In this document: piece by piece, positions 1 to 6,951 of the stretch | How positions within the stretch are numbered: position 1 is the stretch's first letter | Layout of the letters: every line of letters starts with the position of its first letter | Source of the DNA: an uncultured Eubacteriales bacterium | GTDB taxonomy: Bacteria > Bacillota > Clostridia > Oscillospirales > CAG-272 | Assembly (NCBI GenBank): GCA_934446285.1 | Contig: CAKSEI010000004.1 | Location: 1-34,352, forward strand | Reading direction: 5' to 3' | DNA length: 34,352 nucleotides | The notes under the pieces: generated by a model | What the model was told of the DNA's origin: nothing | What the model saw: only the letters and a program-made list of their open reading frames with translations | Databases searched by the model: none | Program-made: the position numbers and the translations under genes

Positions 1-576
1 GGCATGGAGGGCGGACACGTCCTCGCCGACATCATCTTGGGCAAGGTAAATCCGTCGGGAAAGCTGCCCTTTACCCTGCCGAAGAGATACGATGATCATC
101 CCGCGGCAAGATACGGCGAATATCAGGCCGGACAGTGTGAATATAAAGAGGACCTGCTCGTAGGATACCGCGGATTTGATCACGACGGCATAGAGCCGCT
201 CTTCCCGTTCGGTCACGGACTCTCATATACGACCTTTGAGTACGAAAGGTTAGAGGTAAACGTCACCGACGCAGGCGTAGAGGTTTCGGTCACGGTGCGC
301 AACACGGGAGATCGCGCGGGACGCGAGGCGGTACAGGTATATGTCGGACCTCTCGACGCAATAGAGGGCAGACCGCTGCGCGAGCTTAAGGCGTTTGACA
401 AGATAACCCTTGAGCCGGGGCAAAGCAGGACGTCCGTCATGCTCATACCTCGCTCGGAGCTGCTCATATACAACGAGCCCGACGACACATGGGTGATGCC
501 GTGCGGAAGCTTTAAGGCTTACGCCGGCACATCCTCACGCAACCTGCCGCTTGAGGCCGAGTTTACCGTAAACTGA
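1..576 (+). CDS. Glycoside hydrolase family 3 (beta-glucosidase-like), C-terminal part only
   Basis: This is the last 191 residues of a GH3 enzyme; the frame is open at base 1, so the N-terminal catalytic barrel lies outside the window. The start reads GMEGGHVLADIILG followed by NPSGKLPFTLPK, which matches the end of the GH3 C-terminal alpha/beta domain. The motif LFPFGHGLSYTTFEY then leads into a fibronectin type III-like domain (about residues 80-160) with the usual NTGDRAGREAVQVYV strand. GH3 enzymes release terminal glucose, xylose or related sugars from beta-linked oligosaccharides. The exact substrate cannot be read from this fragment. The internal ATG at base 4 is not the real start because homology runs through it. 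A strong terminator follows 30 bases downstream, so this is the last gene of its unit. Confidence 0.92.
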   Translation, partial: GMEGGHVLADIILGKVNPSGKLPFTLPKRYDDHPAARYGEYQAGQCEYKEDLLVGYRGFDHDGIEPLFPFGHGLSYTTFEYERLEVNVTDAGVEVSVTVRNTGDRAGREAVQVYVGPLDAIEGRPLRELKAFDKITLEPGQSRTSVMLIPRSELLIYNEPDDTWVMPCGSFKAYAGTSSRNLPLEAEFTVN

Positions 577-605
577 TATATACGGAGCAACACTACCGAT
601 AAGAC

Positions 606-649
606 AAAGGAGAAACCCACTGTGCGAGGGTTTCTCCTTTTTGTTTTTC
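606..649 (+). terminator. Intrinsic terminator after the GH3 gene, possibly bidirectional
   Basis: A perfect 13-base-pair stem (606-618 with 628-640) with a 9-base loop is followed by TTGTTTTTC. It lies between the convergent ends of the GH3 gene and the RluA-type gene. The reverse reading has only a weak T tract, so it is mainly a plus-strand terminator. Its arm, AAAGGAGAAACC, recurs in two other hairpins in this window. Confidence 0.9.
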
Positions 650-655
650 TCATAC

Positions 656-1612
656 TCAGTCAAACTCCTTTAAAAACCATATCTTCCCGCGCGGGACTTC
701 AAACGTCCTGCCGTTAAGATACGAGAGGAAACTGCCCTCTTTTGCCTTGAATTCAAGCTTGTATGAATAAAGCGCCTGATATTTGTATCCTTTTTTTCTG
801 TCGGCGGCATTTATACCGTACTTACCGTCCCCGAGCAGCGGATGACCTATATGAGCAAAGTGCGCGCATATCTGATGAGTCCTGCCCGTAACGAGAGTGA
901 CCTCGCACAGCGACAGTCCTTTTTTCTCCGCGAGAACTCTGTATTTCGTTACGATGTTCTTCGCATGAGAGCCGGGTGAGCGGTCGTAGATCTTCACGGT
1001 ATTTGTGATACTGTCCTTGACGAGATAGCCCGTCAGAGTATCTTCCTTTTTCGTCAGAGTGCCGTGCACGGCGCAGAGATATTTCTTGTCTATGTCCCTC
1101 TCCTTTACGGCAAGGCTGACCTCACGCAGAGCGCGGGCATTCTTCGCCGCAATAACTATTCCGCCCGTATTCCTGTCTATGCGGTTACAAAGAGCGGGGG
1201 CAAAGGACTGCTCTGCGTCGGGATCGTACTCGCCGTGAGAATAGAGATACGCCTTTATATGAGAAATGAGCGTATTCGTCTGCTCCGCCTCGTCCGAATG
1301 CACGATAAGCCCCGGGCGCTTGTCGCAAAGGATTATATTTTCATCCTCATATATGACATCAATATTCGCCCGCAGCATCCTGTACGCCTCGTCGGGTGCG
1401 TCCTTATCAAAAAATTCCTCCTTGATGAAGAGCTGCAGCCTGTCACCCTCGCGCAGCACTGCTCCCGCCTCGGTGCGCGCCCTGTTCAGCTTTATTTTCT
1501 TCAGCCTTATAAACTTGTATAAGAGCGACTGGGGCAGCGCCGGCAGCGCCTTTGTGATAAACTTGTCAAGTCTCTGCCCCGCGTCGTTTTTTCCTATGAC
1601 CAATTCTCTCAT
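656..1612 (-). CDS. RluA-family 23S rRNA/tRNA pseudouridine synthase
   Basis: The 318-residue protein converts uridine to pseudouridine in structured RNA. Residues 12-62 look like an S4 RNA-binding domain (GQRLDKFITKAL start, then the RLKKIKLN patch). The catalytic domain contains the RluA signature NRIDRNTGG with catalytic Asp146, and the later GRTHQICAHFAHIGHPLLGD motif typical of the RluC/RluD group. The S4 plus catalytic layout and the length fit RluC/RluD-type enzymes, but the target uridine cannot be decided from sequence alone. The gene lies 65 bases downstream of upp on the same strand, separated by a terminator-like hairpin, so it may be expressed by readthrough. No separate promoter is obvious in the gap. 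Confidence 0.93.
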   Translation of the reverse strand: MRELVIGKNDAGQRLDKFITKALPALPQSLLYKFIRLKKIKLNRARTEAGAVLREGDRLQLFIKEEFFDKDAPDEAYRMLRANIDVIYEDENIILCDKRPGLIVHSDEAEQTNTLISHIKAYLYSHGEYDPDAEQSFAPALCNRIDRNTGGIVIAAKNARALREVSLAVKERDIDKKYLCAVHGTLTKKEDTLTGYLVKDSITNTVKIYDRSPGSHAKNIVTKYRVLAEKKGLSLCEVTLVTGRTHQICAHFAHIGHPLLGDGKYGINAADRKKGYKYQALYSYKLEFKAKEGSFLSYLNGRTFEVPRGKIWFLKEFD

Positions 1613-1617
1613 GATAT

Positions 1618-1662
1618 CAAAAAATGCGGCGGCAAGAGAAGCGATATGCTCCCCGCCGCCGC
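1618..1662 (-). terminator. GC-rich hairpin with T tract between upp and the RluA gene
   Basis: On the minus strand the arms GCGGCGGC (1655-1662) and GCCGCCGC (1626-1633) form an 8-base-pair GC stem with a 21-base partly pairable loop, followed by ATTTTTTG. This fits an intrinsic terminator for upp and would limit transcription into the RluA-type gene. Confidence 0.75.
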
Positions 1663-1677
1663 GGCACGGTTATTTTT

Positions 1678-2307
1678 TTACTTTGTTCCGAAAATTCTGT
1701 CGCCCGCGTCTCCGAGACCCGGAACGATATATGCGTGCTCATTTAAGCGCTCATCAAGAGCCGCCGCGTATATGTCAACGTCGGGGTGAACCTCCTGAAA
1801 CTTCTTCACTCCCTCGGGAGCTACGACGAGATTCATCAGGCTTATGTGCGTGCAGCCGCGCTTCTTCAGCATACTTACCGCGTCGATTGCCGAGCCGCCC
1901 GTCGCGAGCATGGGATCGACTACTATAATATAGCGCTTGTCTATGTCCTCGGGCATCTTGAAGTAATACTCCACCGGCTCATGCGTCTCGGGGTCGCGGT
2001 AAAGACCGATATGTCCTACCTTCGCGACGGGCACGAGCGTGGTCAGCCCGTCCACCATGCCGAGACCCGCGCGCAGAATAGGTACTATCGCAAGCTTCTT
2101 GCCCGATACCTTCTTGCCCGTCGTCGAGCATATCGGCGTCTCAATCTCGCAGTCCTCAAGCGGCAGGTCGCGCGTTATCTCATAGCCCATAAGAAGGGAA
2201 ATTTCATCGAGCAGCTCTTTGAACTCCTTCGTACCCGTTTCCTTTTTTCTCATTATGGTAAGCTTGTGAGCGATCAGCGGATGATCGATTATGTGTAAAG
2301 TGCTCAT
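1678..2307 (-). CDS. upp: Uracil phosphoribosyltransferase
   Basis: The enzyme joins uracil and PRPP to make UMP in cytoplasmic pyrimidine salvage. At 209 residues it is the normal family length. The PRPP-binding loop VVDPMLATGGSA spans residues 129-140. The conserved PILRAGLGM segment is at residues 76-84, and the C-terminal YIVPGLGDAGDRIFGTK uracil-binding segment is intact. The start is supported by a GGAGGGG ribosome binding site just upstream and by a good sigma-A type promoter at 2343-2371. The gene is divergent from mtaB. No PyrR-type attenuator is visible in the short leader. Confidence 0.97.
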   Translation of the reverse strand: MSTLHIIDHPLIAHKLTIMRKKETGTKEFKELLDEISLLMGYEITRDLPLEDCEIETPICSTTGKKVSGKKLAIVPILRAGLGMVDGLTTLVPVAKVGHIGLYRDPETHEPVEYYFKMPEDIDKRYIIVVDPMLATGGSAIDAVSMLKKRGCTHISLMNLVVAPEGVKKFQEVHPDVDIYAAALDERLNEHAYIVPGLGDAGDRIFGTK

Positions 2308-2342
2308 TTGTCCCCTCCGTTAATTACGTTATTATCTAAGGT

Positions 2343-2371
2343 ATTATACCTCATTTTCGTCCGATTTGCAA
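2343..2371 (-). promoter_or_regulatory. Promoter for upp
   Basis: On the minus strand TTGCAA (2366-2371) and a perfect TATAAT (2343-2348) are separated by 17 bases. The start codon is about 35 bases downstream, leaving a short leader. Confidence 0.82.
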
Positions 2372-2378
2372 TATGCCG

Positions 2379-2407
2379 TTGCGTTTTTAAGCATAAAATG
2401 ATAGAAT
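2379..2407 (+). promoter_or_regulatory. Promoter for mtaB
   Basis: TTGCGT (2379-2384) and TAGAAT (2402-2407) are separated by 17 bases. The -35 box lies 7 bases from the -35 box of the divergent upp promoter, so the two promoters are back to back and could influence each other. Confidence 0.7.
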
Positions 2408-2432
2408 ATAGGGACGAACGGAGGATAAAGCG

Positions 2433-3725
2433 ATGACCGCAGCAATATATACACTCGGTTGCAGAGTGAATCAGTACGAAAGCGAAGCAATAGCGGAGGC
2501 TCTTTCCCGCGAGGGGATAATAGTATGTCCCCCGGAGCAGACATGCGACGCGTATATAATAAACACCTGCACCGTCACGGCGGAAAGTGCGAGAAAGGCA
2601 CGGCAATTCATACGCCGTGCGATAAAAGCCTCCCCGGGCGCTTTTATCCTCGTCACGGGCTGCTACTCGCAGACCTCTCGCGATGAGGTCGCGGCAATCG
2701 AGGGCGTAGACTACGTATGCGGCTCGTCAAACAAGATGTCGGTAGTACCCGCCCTGCTCGCGCTGCGCGAAAAAGGCAGGAAAAACGCCGTTCCCGAGAT
2801 TTGCATTCCCGACGGCAGCACGGCTGACTTTGAAAAAATGAGTATATCCTCATTCGGGCGCACCCGTGCGTATCTCAAGATAGAGGACGGATGCGAAAAT
2901 AAATGCGCGTACTGCATAATCCCGCGTGCACGCGGCAGAGTCCGCTCAAAGGACGAGGATGACGTTATATCCGAGATAAAAGCCCTATCGGAGAGCGGCT
3001 ACAGCGAGGTAGTGCTCACAGGAATAGAGACCGCCGCATACGGCAGGGACAACGGCTCGTCCCTTATCTCGCTTTTAGAGAGAGCCGACGGTATAGAAAA
3101 TCTGCGCCGCATACGCCTCAGCTCTCTCGACCCGTCGTATGTCGGAAAGAGCTTTGCGGACTTTGCAGCAAACTCACGCCTGCTCTGCCCGCACTTTCAT
3201 CTCTCGCTGCAGAGCGGCTGTGACAGGACTCTTGCTGCCATGAGGCGTAAATACAATACCTCTCAGGCTGAGGAAAATATGGCAAGGCTGCGCGAAGCGA
3301 TGCCGGACGTAAACTTCACGGCGGACATAATAGTCGGATTTCCCGGAGAGAGCGATGAGGATTTTGAAAAGACATGCGAATTCGTAAAGAGAAATCCCCT
3401 CCTGCACGGGCATATTTTCTCGTACTCGCGCCGCGAGGGTACGGAGGCGGCGGACATGCCGACCCAGATACCGGAGAAAATAAAAATCGAGCGCAATCGC
3501 TTTCTCACCGAGATATGCGAGAGAACGGGCAGACAGATACGCGGAAAATATATCGGCAGGCGTGCGGAGGTGCTCTTTGAAAGCTCTGACGGCTCTTTCT
3601 TCTCGGGGCACACCGCAAATTTCATCGAAGTAAAGGTGAAAACGGACGAAAGACTGCACTCGCAGTACCGCGACGTAATAATAAAAACAGACGCTCTTCC
3701 GTGTGAGGCGGAATTAACGGATTAA
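2433..3725 (+). CDS. mtaB: tRNA (t6A37) methylthiotransferase MtaB
   Basis: A radical SAM enzyme that inserts a methylthio group at position 2 of t6A37 in tRNAs reading ANN codons. The 430-residue protein has the three family layers. The N-terminal MTTase domain carries cluster cysteines C10 (TLGCRVNQYE), C46 (NTCTV) and C77 (TGCYSQ). The radical SAM core has C154, C158 and C161 (GCENKCAYCIIPRARG). A C-terminal TRAM-like segment follows from about residue 365. The TLGCRVNQYE signature points to MtaB rather than MiaB or RimO. A GGAGG ribosome binding site lies 8 bases before the ATG. The MATE exporter begins 3 bases after the stop, so the two are co-transcribed. Confidence 0.95.
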   Translation: MTAAIYTLGCRVNQYESEAIAEALSREGIIVCPPEQTCDAYIINTCTVTAESARKARQFIRRAIKASPGAFILVTGCYSQTSRDEVAAIEGVDYVCGSSNKMSVVPALLALREKGRKNAVPEICIPDGSTADFEKMSISSFGRTRAYLKIEDGCENKCAYCIIPRARGRVRSKDEDDVISEIKALSESGYSEVVLTGIETAAYGRDNGSSLISLLERADGIENLRRIRLSSLDPSYVGKSFADFAANSRLLCPHFHLSLQSGCDRTLAAMRRKYNTSQAEENMARLREAMPDVNFTADIIVGFPGESDEDFEKTCEFVKRNPLLHGHIFSYSRREGTEAADMPTQIPEKIKIERNRFLTEICERTGRQIRGKYIGRRAEVLFESSDGSFFSGHTANFIEVKVKTDERLHSQYRDVIIKTDALPCEAELTD

Positions 3726-3728
3726 AAA

Positions 3729-5078
3729 ATGGACACGTCGGAATTTTTCGGAAAAGAAAATGTCGGCAAAATACTCCTGCGGCTCGCTCCTCCCGTAATG
3801 CTTGCGCAGCTCATACAGGCGCTGTATAATATAACCGACAGCTTTTTTATAGGAAAATATTCTCAGAGTGCTCTTACGTCTCTGTCGATAATATACCCTT
3901 TGCAGCTGCTGATGATAGCCCTCGCGGTAGGCACGGGAGTCGGAGTAAACACCGCCATGGCGGCAAAGTACGGACAGGGTGAGCGCCGTGAGGCGGACAG
4001 ATACGCGGGAGTGGGTACTCCGCTCTCCGTCCTTCTCTGGGTGCTCTTTGCCCTCTCCTGCTTCTTTTTCATGCCGACCTACGCCCATATGTCGACAGAC
4101 TCGGAGGAGGTCGCACGCGGCGTCATATCATACGGACGTATAGTATGTGTTTTCAGCCTCGGGCTTTTTCTCGAGAGCATATCGACAAAGGTTCTGCAGG
4201 CGCAGGGAGATATGAAAATACCGATGGCAGCCCAAATAGTCGGAGCGATAACAAATATCGTCCTCGACCCGCTGCTCATCTTCGGCATGCCCGGGCTGCC
4301 CGAGATGGGTATAAACGGAGCTGCCGTTGCAACCGTCGCGGGGCAGTTCGCCGCGGCGGCGGTCGTCATGCCGCGCGGTCTGCGCCCGCCCGTGCCGCTG
4401 CGTGAGTGCCGCAGGTATATCTCCAAAATATTTCATCTCGGTATGCCGAATATACTCATGCAGTCGACTTATACCTTTTACATTTTCGGCTTAAATCTTA
4501 TTCTTTCGACCTTTTCCGACAGTGCGGTTACCGCACTGGGTTTATATTACAAGTGGCAGTCGTTCTTCTTTATCCCGCTCGGCGCGATGCAGACCTGTAT
4601 TGTGCCCGTGATAAGCTACAACTACGCATGCGGAAAAATAAGACGCTGCCGCGATGTTCTGCGCGACTCGGTAATATTCGGCATGTGCCTTATGTCTGTC
4701 AGCACGCTGCTCTTTGAGACAATTCCCACGCAGATGCTCGGAGTTTTCTCGAACGACAGCGAGGTCATAGCGATAGGAACATCCGGCTTTCGCCTTATCG
4801 GGGTGAGTTTTATCCCCATGGTCACTTCCCTTACCTTTCCCGTATTCTTTCAGGCGATCAGAAATGCCGTGAAAAGCTCCGTTCTCACCCTTGTGCGCAC
4901 CCTCTTTCTCTTTGTCCCGCTCGGATATCTTTTCTCGCGCATTTCGCTCGGCAGCTTCTTTCTCACCTTTCCCGTGACGGAAACTCTGACGAGTGCCGTC
5001 GGATTTATATTCTATATAGGATTTTTAAAGAAAGGTTCCCGCCTCATAAGCGGAGAGAGTCCCGCTCTGCCCCTTTAA
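3729..5078 (+). CDS. MATE-family efflux transporter
   Basis: A 449-residue inner membrane protein with about 12 hydrophobic segments, the usual MATE size. The opening FGKENVGKILLRLAPPVML, then the ALYNITDSFFIGKYS segment, is the typical first-helix signature. The second half repeats the pattern (FHLGMPNILMQSTYTFYIFGLN), as expected for the two-bundle MATE fold. MATE proteins export cationic drugs and metabolites in exchange for sodium ions or protons. The substrate here is unknown. It follows mtaB by 3 bases, an arrangement that suggests shared transcription rather than shared function. No strong terminator follows, only the weak structure at 5093-5149. Confidence 0.93.
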   Translation: MDTSEFFGKENVGKILLRLAPPVMLAQLIQALYNITDSFFIGKYSQSALTSLSIIYPLQLLMIALAVGTGVGVNTAMAAKYGQGERREADRYAGVGTPLSVLLWVLFALSCFFFMPTYAHMSTDSEEVARGVISYGRIVCVFSLGLFLESISTKVLQAQGDMKIPMAAQIVGAITNIVLDPLLIFGMPGLPEMGINGAAVATVAGQFAAAAVVMPRGLRPPVPLRECRRYISKIFHLGMPNILMQSTYTFYIFGLNLILSTFSDSAVTALGLYYKWQSFFFIPLGAMQTCIVPVISYNYACGKIRRCRDVLRDSVIFGMCLMSVSTLLFETIPTQMLGVFSNDSEVIAIGTSGFRLIGVSFIPMVTSLTFPVFFQAIRNAVKSSVLTLVRTLFLFVPLGYLFSRISLGSFFLTFPVTETLTSAVGFIFYIGFLKKGSRLISGESPALPL

Positions 5079-5092
5079 TGTTTGTATAGAGA

Positions 5093-5149
5093 CAAGAATA
5101 TATAATCTCCCGACTGTATGACCGGGATAAAAACCTTTCTGTATTCTTG
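5093..5149. other. Nested inverted repeats in the MATE/Nudix gap
   Basis: CAAGAATA (5093-5100) pairs with TATTCTTG (5142-5149). Inside it, TCCCG (5108-5112) pairs with CGGGA (5123-5127). The 181-base convergent gap otherwise holds no convincing gene. The structure could be a weak terminator or a remnant element. Confidence 0.35.
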
Positions 5150-5259
5150 CCGCACCCGACCGCACAACACTCTTAAGCCTTTCTCCTTTGCGCTTGAAAA
5201 ACCGCTGTCCGCCGCACTGTTTCTTTTTTAAAGGACGCGGCAGTCTGCGCTTATTCATC

Positions 5260-5835
5260 TCAGACGGGAAATGATCCGTCCGAGACAAACCACATGAGCG
5301 CAAGCGCACAGCGCAGCGAGAGCGTCTCCTGTGCGAGTATCCTGCGTGCCTCGTCCTTGTCGGCGAGTACCACGCGTATATCCTCGCTGTCCTCAAGATA
5401 TTCGCGGCTTACCTGTCCGCTCGCCCTGCCGAAAACGAGAGCGCACGCCTCATCGCTCATGCCGACGGAGGTATAGAAGCCCCTGCTCGGCAGGGCGGGA
5501 TTTTCTATCGGCTCAAGGTCAAGACCTGTCTCCTCATGCAGCTCTCTTATCGCCGCCTCCCGAGGCGTTTCGTCTCCGTCGATAAGCCCCGCGGGACATT
5601 CGTATATACGTCCGCCTATCGGGGCGCGAAACTGGTCGATTAAAACTATTTTTCCGTCGTACACTGCGGCTATGTCAACTCCGTCGCACTTTTTCCCGCC
5701 GTTTATTTTAAGTGAACCGACATCCCGCGCGCGTGAGGCGAAGAAATATTGCTTTTTCTTTCCGCTCTTTGTCGTGAATTCGGTCTTATACATATTCAAA
5801 TATCTGTTGTCCGTCTGCTTTATTATTTTTTCCAT
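5260..5835 (-). CDS. Nudix hydrolase (ADP-ribose pyrophosphatase-like)
   Basis: A 191-residue Nudix protein that hydrolyses nucleoside diphosphates linked to another group. A complete Nudix box spans residues 83-105, with G83, E89, R97, E98, E101, E102 and G104 all in the consensus places. The preceding segment with IVLIDQFRAPIGGRIYECPAG is characteristic of ADP-ribose/ADP-sugar pyrophosphatases, in which an arginine in the QFR motif contacts substrate. This makes ADP-ribose the most likely substrate, by family inference. The start at 5835 is supported by GGGAGGG 5-6 bases upstream and a promoter at 5855-5883. It is monocistronic and divergent from the secreted-protein gene at 5953. Confidence 0.92.
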   Translation of the reverse strand: MEKIIKQTDNRYLNMYKTEFTTKSGKKKQYFFASRARDVGSLKINGGKKCDGVDIAAVYDGKIVLIDQFRAPIGGRIYECPAGLIDGDETPREAAIRELHEETGLDLEPIENPALPSRGFYTSVGMSDEACALVFGRASGQVSREYLEDSEDIRVVLADKDEARRILAQETLSLRCALALMWFVSDGSFPV

Positions 5836-5854
5836 TTTAAATCCCTCCCGATAT

Positions 5855-5883
5855 ATAATAACGCTTTTTTTGCCTTATGGCAA
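5855..5883 (-). promoter_or_regulatory. Promoter for the Nudix gene
   Basis: On the minus strand TTGCCA (5878-5883) and TATTAT (5855-5860) are separated by 17 bases and lie about 20 bases before the start codon. Confidence 0.72.
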
Positions 5884-5893
5884 GTATTTTCGG

Positions 5894-5922
5894 TTGACTT
5901 TACGTATAAAAGATGGTAAAAT
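5894..5922 (+). promoter_or_regulatory. Promoter for the secreted protein/DUF4091 pair
   Basis: TTGACT (5894-5899) and TAAAAT (5917-5922) are separated by 17 bases, about 30 bases before the GTG start codon at 5953. It is back to back with the Nudix promoter. Confidence 0.77.
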
Positions 5923-5942
5923 AAATCCGAAAACTACTTTGC

Positions 5943-5947
5943 GGAGG
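5943..5947 (+). promoter_or_regulatory. Ribosome binding site that fixes a GTG start
   Basis: GGAGG lies 5 bases before GTG at 5953. This, with the signal peptide that begins immediately (MKRTAVLFMT), supports GTG as the true start of the following gene. Confidence 0.8.
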
Positions 5948-5952
5948 CACAG

Positions 5953-6948
5953 GTGAAAAGAACAGCTGTTTTATTCATGACGGCGATACTGCTCGCGCTC
6001 GTATGCGCGCACGGCTGCTTTGCCGCGTCATATTTCATGCCGTCTGTCGGAAATCTCCCCGGAAATTACGACGGAGAATACGACGGAATTTTTGTCGGTT
6101 GGAGCGACGGAGATACTCTCTTTGCCCCGGGTGCGAGGGCGGACGGCGGCTCTTATGAGCCTGTATTCCTGCGTTTCGGTATGCTGCAGGGTGCGGCGGT
6201 GAGAACGAAAGCTCCCGCGGGACTGCGCTTTACCGCCGAGATAAGCTCTGACGACTACTCGACACTGCGGTCGCTCGGAGCGCTCGCTTCGCTCGGGACG
6301 GTTATCGCACCGCTCGACGCGGCATCGGGCAGCCCCTCAGGCTGGACGGAAAAGGTCGATATACCGTGCAGGTACTTCTCCGAAAAGGGGGACGGACTGC
6401 GCTTCACGGGAGTGCTCACTAAAATAAAGGACGAAAACTGCGCACGCTCCTTTATCTGCACCGCATACGCCGAGATACTGTACGGCGACGGTCAGCGCTC
6501 GGTTTTTTTCGCCGATTTTAATGAAAAGGACAATGCGCGCTCGGTCTACTCCGTAGCCGCAGCGGCTCTTGCCGACACGGACAGGTACGACGAGAGCGAG
6601 AGAGCGGTGCTGCAGGGCTATTTTGACACGGTTGGAGTAAATATCGAGTACGAAGTGCCGCAGGTGGGCGGTAAGCCCGATACGGCGAAGTCGGCTACCC
6701 CTGACGCATACTATACCGTGAGTACCGAATGGATGTGTCAGTACGTAAAGGAAATGCACGAGATATTCCGCGACGACTACGGCTATCAGATAACCGTTAC
6801 GGTGCGTGCGAAGAAAGGCGCTGAAATAACAGAAAAAACAAAGCTCACCCTGAACGGGCAGCCGCTGACAAAGGGCTATACCGTCGAGGACGGAGTTTTA
6901 ACTATAATAAGGAGATACCCGTTAGGTCAATACACCTGGGGATATTGA
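5953..6948 (+). CDS. Secreted protein of unknown function
   Basis: The 331-residue protein starts at GTG and opens with a clear signal peptide (MKRTAV, hydrophobic core, probable cleavage near CFA/A at residues 22-25). The cysteine at 22 has a poor lipobox because histidine is at -2, so I favour ordinary secretion. Residues 40-75 contain FVGWSDGDTLFAPGA, reminiscent of a degenerate Flg_new-type repeat. Residues 75-200 contain GLRFTAEIS, GTVIAPL and IKDENCARSFICTAYAEI followed by RSVYSVA. I recognise these as motifs recurring in secreted Clostridia proteins, without a function. The C-terminal 75 residues are unplaced. It lies 3 bases before the DUF4091 gene, so the two are co-transcribed and may serve the same glycan-related task. 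Confidence 0.8.
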   Translation: MKRTAVLFMTAILLALVCAHGCFAASYFMPSVGNLPGNYDGEYDGIFVGWSDGDTLFAPGARADGGSYEPVFLRFGMLQGAAVRTKAPAGLRFTAEISSDDYSTLRSLGALASLGTVIAPLDAASGSPSGWTEKVDIPCRYFSEKGDGLRFTGVLTKIKDENCARSFICTAYAEILYGDGQRSVFFADFNEKDNARSVYSVAAAALADTDRYDESERAVLQGYFDTVGVNIEYEVPQVGGKPDTAKSATPDAYYTVSTEWMCQYVKEMHEIFRDDYGYQITVTVRAKKGAEITEKTKLTLNGQPLTKGYTVEDGVLTIIRRYPLGQYTWGY

Positions 6949-6951
6949 AAA

